The notes beneath the pieces are model-generated. The model was not told where the DNA came from. It was given only the letters and a program-made list of their open reading frames with translations, and did no database searches. A stretch of 64,000 nucleotides of DNA from Nematopogon swammerdamellus. Taxonomy: Eukaryota; Arthropoda; Insecta; Lepidoptera; Adelidae. This document shows, one piece after another, positions 60,426 to 64,000 of the stretch. Position numbers and translations under genes: made by a program. Numbering within the stretch: the first letter of the stretch is position 1; the number at the start of each line of letters is the position of its first letter. Where the stretch lies: positions 1,830,545-1,894,544 of the forward strand of contig OX336336.1 in assembly GCA_946902875.1 (NCBI GenBank). Direction: 5' to 3'.

Positions 60426-63374
60426 TCACACCCGAGGAGGTGCCAGTCCGGCTTGGAGGTGGACTAATGTTGCTGGGGAAAGGCTATTAACCCGCGATTT
60501 GAAGATCTGTGGATTGTAGGAGTGGGGGAAGATATTTCCTGGGAGCCCGTTCCACACCTTTGCAGTGCGGCACAAGAACGATTTAGAGAATCGTGCAGTT
60601 CGAAGAACTCTTCTGTCGACTACAAACGGGTGTTCCGCGAGAGTATGGCGGGTTTGGCGAAGGCGAACAGGAGGAGGAGGGATAAGGGAAGCAAGTTCGT
60701 CAGAGCAGCGGCCATAGTAGTACCGATAAAACAGGCTCAATGACCCAACGATACGTCTGTGCTTTAGAGGTTGAAGGTCCTTTGTGAGTACGGAGTCACC
60801 AATGAGGCGAATGGCTCGTCGCTGAATAGAATCCAAGGCTGAAAGAAGGTACTCAGGGGAACCCTCCCAAAGATGACTGCAATATTCCATCACCGGTCTT
60901 ACTTGTGCTTTGTAGAGTGTAAGCAGTTGGACCGGCGTGAAAAATCGCCGACAGCGGTAAAGGACTCCTAATTTTCGAGACGCTAGTTTCGCCTTGGACT
61001 CTATGAACGATCGAAACCCAACGTCCCTGGACACCTCCATACCCAGGACACCCAGACTACCATCGTTGGGGACTTGGCTGCCCTGAAAAGTGGCTTGGAG
61101 AGGAAACGGATCAGCCTTAGTAGAGAAGGCACAAGCTTGCGTCTTGGCTACGTTGAAGTTGACCAAGTTCTTCTTCCCCCAAGAGGATACTTTTTCGAGA
61201 ACCTGGTCAACCCGAGCAACAGTTTCGCGTCTCGCGTTTGCTGCTGAGGCCTCTCTACCCTTCCAGTCCTTGATGAACCCTTCTTGCACCGTGCTGTCGT
61301 CCGCGTAACAGTGTATTTCGCCGAGCGAGAGCATGTCGTTGATGAACAATAAAAACAGCGTAGGCGACAGCACGGATCCTTGTGGAACACCAGCATTGAT
61401 TGAGTAGTCGGCCGAGCAGGCACCATCTAGGGTGACAAATATCGACCGGCCACTCAAAAAGCTGGAGATCCAGGTGCACAGTTTTGTAGGGACACCGTAG
61501 GCCGGAAGCTTGCTTAAGAGTCCCCGGTGCCAGACGCGATCGAATGCTTTGGATATGTCCAGAGCGACCGCCAGCGATTCCCCAAAACCATCGAGCCTTT
61601 CAGCCCATAAATGCGTGACGTACGCTAGAAGATCTCCAGTCGACCTTTGCTTGCGAAAGCCGTATTGTTTGTCGTCGAGGAGTTTAGAGTCTTCTAGGTA
61701 CGTCAGGAGCGCTGAGTTGACAATACGCTCCATAACCTTACTCAAAAGTGAGGTTATCGCAATAGGGCGATAGTTCGATGGGTTCGCTGGGTCCCCCTTC
61801 TTGGGGACCGGCTGGACCGAAGCTCTCTTCCAGCAAGAAGGCATTGATCCGGAGGAATAGGAGCGTTTGAATAGGCGGGTGAGGACTGGCGCCAATTCCA
61901 GAGCACAATTTTTCAAGACGATCGCCGGGACGCCGTCAGGCCCACTACTCTTCGAAATATCCAACTCACGTAGTGTTTTATGGACGACTCTGGGGTGGAA
62001 CCTAATATTTGCCATCATACGCCCGCAATGGGGTAATGAAGGGGGGTTGGCGCCCAGGTCGTCCATGTTTGAGTTGGATGCGAAAAGGCGTGCAAAGATA
62101 TTCGCCTTTTCTTTCGCGAGTATAGCGAGCGAGCCATCCGGACGTTCCAGCGGAGGTGTAGCTGGACGGCAGAAATTCCGACCGATGGATTTGGCGAGAG
62201 ACCAGAAGGCGCGGCTACCCGAAGGGCTACGTGCAAGTTTCGCGCCAATTCCACGGTCGTGCCTGAACTTGGCCAAGTTTTGCGTTCGTTTGCAGGACCT
62301 AGCAACGACGTTGAGCTCTCGTCTGTTCTCGACAGACCTATTCTGCAGCCATTTCCTATAAGCCTTGTTCTTAGTGTCAATAGCCAGTCTGCATTGACAA
62401 TCAAACCAAGGCTTATGGCGGCCGCCGATGGGAACGGTGGAAGTAGGTATGAAGAAATTCATACCCTGTGCGATCACATCGACGACCGATTGGGCACACA
62501 GGGATGGGTCTGGAGAAGAGAAGCAAACGTCGTGCCAAGGGTAGGCTCCCAGGAAGGATCGGAAGTCATCCCATTGTGCTGACCGGTAGTGCCAAACTGT
62601 TCGCGTACTACATTCACGTGCTTCCGCGAAGTGTACAGTTGGCACAGTTGAGCGTACAAGGCAATGGTCGGAGTTTCCGAGGGGAGCTTCGACCCTCACC
62701 TTGTAACCATTTGGCTCGGTAGTCAGCACAAGGTCCAACAAACTAGGTCGATGGGCAGGGTTATCAGGTATCCGAGTGGTTCCGGATACCAACTGCGTCA
62801 ACCCGTGCGCAATGGCCAAGTTGTAAGCCTCCCTGCCGGCATGGTCAGTGATGGGGGAGCCCAACCAGTCTTGGTGTTTAGCATTGAAGTCACCCAGCAT
62901 CACTAACTCCGCCGTAGGGAACTCGCAAAGCAGTTTGTCTGCCGTACTGCTGAGATGCTCATAAAATGCCTCTGTTCTTGACGCACTGAGGTTAGGGGAT
63001 CTGTATGCACCCGCGTAAATCCTCACCACGTGGGGAAGATTCACGCGGATCCATAACACAGGAAAAACAGGGTCTTCAAATCGGGTGAGCCGGGTATAGG
63101 AGACACCAGATCCAACGTACAAGCAGACACCACCCTTCGCCATGAAACGTTCCTGAAGATTGTAACCAGGAACGTCCAGGTAGGATGCGTCCGCAGGACG
63201 CCCGATCTGGGTCTCCGTAAGAAAGAGGAGGTGAGGCCTCGCCGTCTGCAGATGGCAGGCGACGGATGAGAAATTTGTGTGTAGACCTCTTATATTGGCG
63301 AGGTCTACCTTAAATTTTGAGGGAGAACGGGCCGCTGAAGGTTTATACAGTTTTCTATTTTTTGTTCGGCTCAT
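60426..63374 (-). CDS. LINE-F ORF: apurinic-type endonuclease plus reverse transcriptase, 982 residues
   Basis: The retrotransposon enzyme that nicks target DNA and copies its own RNA at the nick. Endonuclease about residues 25-240: NIRGLHTNFSSV, LTETQI (Glu54), GDFNAKHQDW (161-170) and the catalytic-type SDH at 235-237. Reverse transcriptase about 515-775: VQPVPKKGDPANPSNYRPIA, LAVALDISKAFDRVWHRGLL (Asp606), AGVPQGSVLSPTLF (661-674) and the YADD box (690-693). The C-terminal region has RRCRRFFTPVQLLTLYKAQV and KSFLCRTAKVWNGLP. No RNase H domain or C-terminal CCHC motif seen. Single long frame without stops; all key residues present. Length and motif order fit CR1/Jockey-group LINEs; I cannot fix the clade (Daphne-like is possible). 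The ATG at 63374 is the first in frame; ribosomal entry from an upstream ORF cannot be excluded. Related broken copies: 32450-35357, 48318-48690, 21700-21996, 55675-56042, 49125-49390. Confidence 0.95.
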   Translation of the reverse strand: MSRTKNRKLYKPSAARSPSKFKVDLANIRGLHTNFSSVACHLQTARPHLLFLTETQIGRPADASYLDVPGYNLQERFMAKGGVCLYVGSGVSYTRLTRFEDPVFPVLWIRVNLPHVVRIYAGAYRSPNLSASRTEAFYEHLSSTADKLLCEFPTAELVMLGDFNAKHQDWLGSPITDHAGREAYNLAIAHGLTQLVSGTTRIPDNPAHRPSLLDLVLTTEPNGYKVRVEAPLGNSDHCLVRSTVPTVHFAEARECSTRTVWHYRSAQWDDFRSFLGAYPWHDVCFSSPDPSLCAQSVVDVIAQGMNFFIPTSTVPIGGRHKPWFDCQCRLAIDTKNKAYRKWLQNRSVENRRELNVVARSCKRTQNLAKFRHDRGIGAKLARSPSGSRAFWSLAKSIGRNFCRPATPPLERPDGSLAILAKEKANIFARLFASNSNMDDLGANPPSLPHCGRMMANIRFHPRVVHKTLRELDISKSSGPDGVPAIVLKNCALELAPVLTRLFKRSYSSGSMPSCWKRASVQPVPKKGDPANPSNYRPIAITSLLSKVMERIVNSALLTYLEDSKLLDDKQYGFRKQRSTGDLLAYVTHLWAERLDGFGESLAVALDISKAFDRVWHRGLLSKLPAYGVPTKLCTWISSFLSGRSIFVTLDGACSADYSINAGVPQGSVLSPTLFLLFINDMLSLGEIHCYADDSTVQEGFIKDWKGREASAANARRETVARVDQVLEKVSSWGKKNLVNFNVAKTQACAFSTKADPFPLQATFQGSQVPNDGSLGVLGMEVSRDVGFRSFIESKAKLASRKLGVLYRCRRFFTPVQLLTLYKAQVRPVMEYCSHLWEGSPEYLLSALDSIQRRAIRLIGDSVLTKDLQPLKHRRIVGSLSLFYRYYYGRCSDELASLIPPPPVRLRQTRHTLAEHPFVVDRRVLRTARFSKSFLCRTAKVWNGLPGNIFPHSYNPQIFKSRVNSLSPATLVHLQAGLAPPRV

Positions 63375-64000
63375 AATTTAGATGGGTGATTGATTCGTGG
63401 AGTGTATCGGAATGTGCCCAGGGCGCGGTGATGCCTTGTGCAACTCGGATAGACTCAACCAACTGACAGTCGCAGAGAGCGAGAGGACCCCCGGGCCCCC
63501 CCTCCCAGAAAACATGTGGTCTCCCATGGTCACCAGCCCCACAATGCTCTCTGACAGGGATTTTCGCGTGTTGATAGGGCAGCCAGCACACGGGTTGGTG
63601 AGGGCCGTGTGCCGGGCCCCTGTACTACCACGCAGGCAGGCAGCGGTCACCTGTTTCCACCGGCTCTCCCTGACCCCTGCGGCTGTCAGTCGGTTAAAAG
63701 GAGTCTGGAGTGCGAGCGACACTAGCATCCACAACCCAGGACACCCCCGACACACTCAAGTCCACCGACCGGCTAGTCGCAGGCTGGCCTCCAAGTGTAG
63801 CAGAGCCACATCAGGAGTTTTTCGCCTACGACCTGTGGTACCAACCCGGACGACATAGTGGAGGACTTGTCTACCACATAGTGAGGCTGAAAATAAATCC
63901 TGTTTAGGCGCAGGATGATCGCCTGCGTCCGACATTCCTCAGCTGTTGCGACTCTGGGACGGTGGTAATGCCAAAGGCATCGTCGCAACATTGCCCAGGG
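63375..64000 (-). other. Upstream part of LINE-F (5' UTR or decayed ORF1)
   Basis: GC-rich, unlike the A/T-rich host DNA, so probably part of the element. It has open frames on both strands of up to 153 codons but none with a gag-like CCHC knuckle. AGGGGGGGCCCGGGGGTCC (63482-63508) could fold. Confidence 0.5.

Larger units (their letters stand above)
60343..64000 (-). mobile_element. LINE-F, apparently intact non-LTR retrotransposon, 5' end not reached
   Basis: Minus-strand element. The poly(A) tail (27 T on the plus strand, 60343-60369) is followed by a 56-bp 3' UTR with a small hairpin (GAGGTTGCGACCTC) and a 2,949-bp open frame. 63375-64000 continues upstream without a clear long frame and may be its 5' UTR, or the end of a first ORF broken by stops. 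The long undamaged frame and clean tail suggest a young insertion into the D repeat. Confidence 0.85.

Noticed and set aside
61867..62361. 164-codon plus-strand ORF and several others over 60.5-62.9 kb
   Set aside because: Antisense shadows of the LINE-F frame, which carries all known motifs.
63397..63858. 153-codon plus-strand ORF upstream of LINE-F
   Set aside because: Lies in the GC-rich 5' part of the element, antisense to it, without domain features.

Overview
The window is nuclear DNA from an insect, almost certainly a moth or butterfly. The reasons are: spliced genes, a recognisable insect Sec22 gene, short runs of the insect telomere repeat TTAGG, and many repeat types I associate with Lepidoptera (RTE and CR1/Jockey-like LINEs, and short elements carrying GTCT or AC microsatellites). 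There are no prokaryotic operons. Most of the longer open frames are chance ORFs in repeats.

Host genes. I support one protein-coding host gene: sec22, on the minus strand at the left end. Four exons (5918-5844, 4922-4813, 3201-3081, 1778-1571) have matching splice phases and encode about the first 171 residues of the ER-Golgi R-SNARE. The membrane-anchor exon must lie left of position 1. Scattered GC-rich islands (about 13.8, 18.1, 22.8, 24.5, 26.6, 27.6, 35.5, 36.8, 37.5, 43.1, 46.9-48.1 and 54.5 kb), several ending in good splice donors, look like promoters or untranslated first exons. I cannot name their genes.

Repeats fill most of the rest. I use working names. SINE-A has a head with a tRNA-like A box, a 5S-rRNA-like segment and a T-arm-like B box, and ends CCATAAAA. 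SINE-B shares its body and ends GGATTACATAAA. C elements run from AGGGTTCCGTA to GCACTTGGCCGG, carry GTCT repeats, and look like Helentron-associated (DINE-1-like) elements; J elements (GAAGTGAAAAC start, GGAGTGCAAC end) have the same plan. D is an unclassified repeat starting GGTCGGTACTTAAAAAG. E (AACCCCCGAC, with an AC microsatellite) and H (AACCGACTTC) each have a unique part plus a very long hairpin. K starts TAGCTTTTGCCCGCGGC. X is a MITE starting ACAGGGTATTTCAGGA. LINE-F is CR1/Jockey-like, LINE-G is a relative known only from 3' ends, and RTE-like LINE ends also occur. Two hAT-type MITEs with exact 8-bp target duplications, several TA-flanked MITEs and a 116-bp minisatellite complete the set.

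Layout. 0-6.2 kb: sec22 and its repeat-filled introns. 6.2-13 kb: MITEs, H palindromes and a nested stack of elements. 13-32 kb: mixed SINE-A, C, D and E copies with GC islands. 32.4-35.4 kb: a broken LINE-F copy. 35-52 kb: repeats and islands, the clearest first-exon candidate being at 46.9-48.1 kb. 52.9-53.6 kb: the minisatellite. 54-60 kb: more repeats. 60.3-64 kb: a LINE-F element whose 982-codon endonuclease plus reverse transcriptase frame is intact, inserted into a D repeat.
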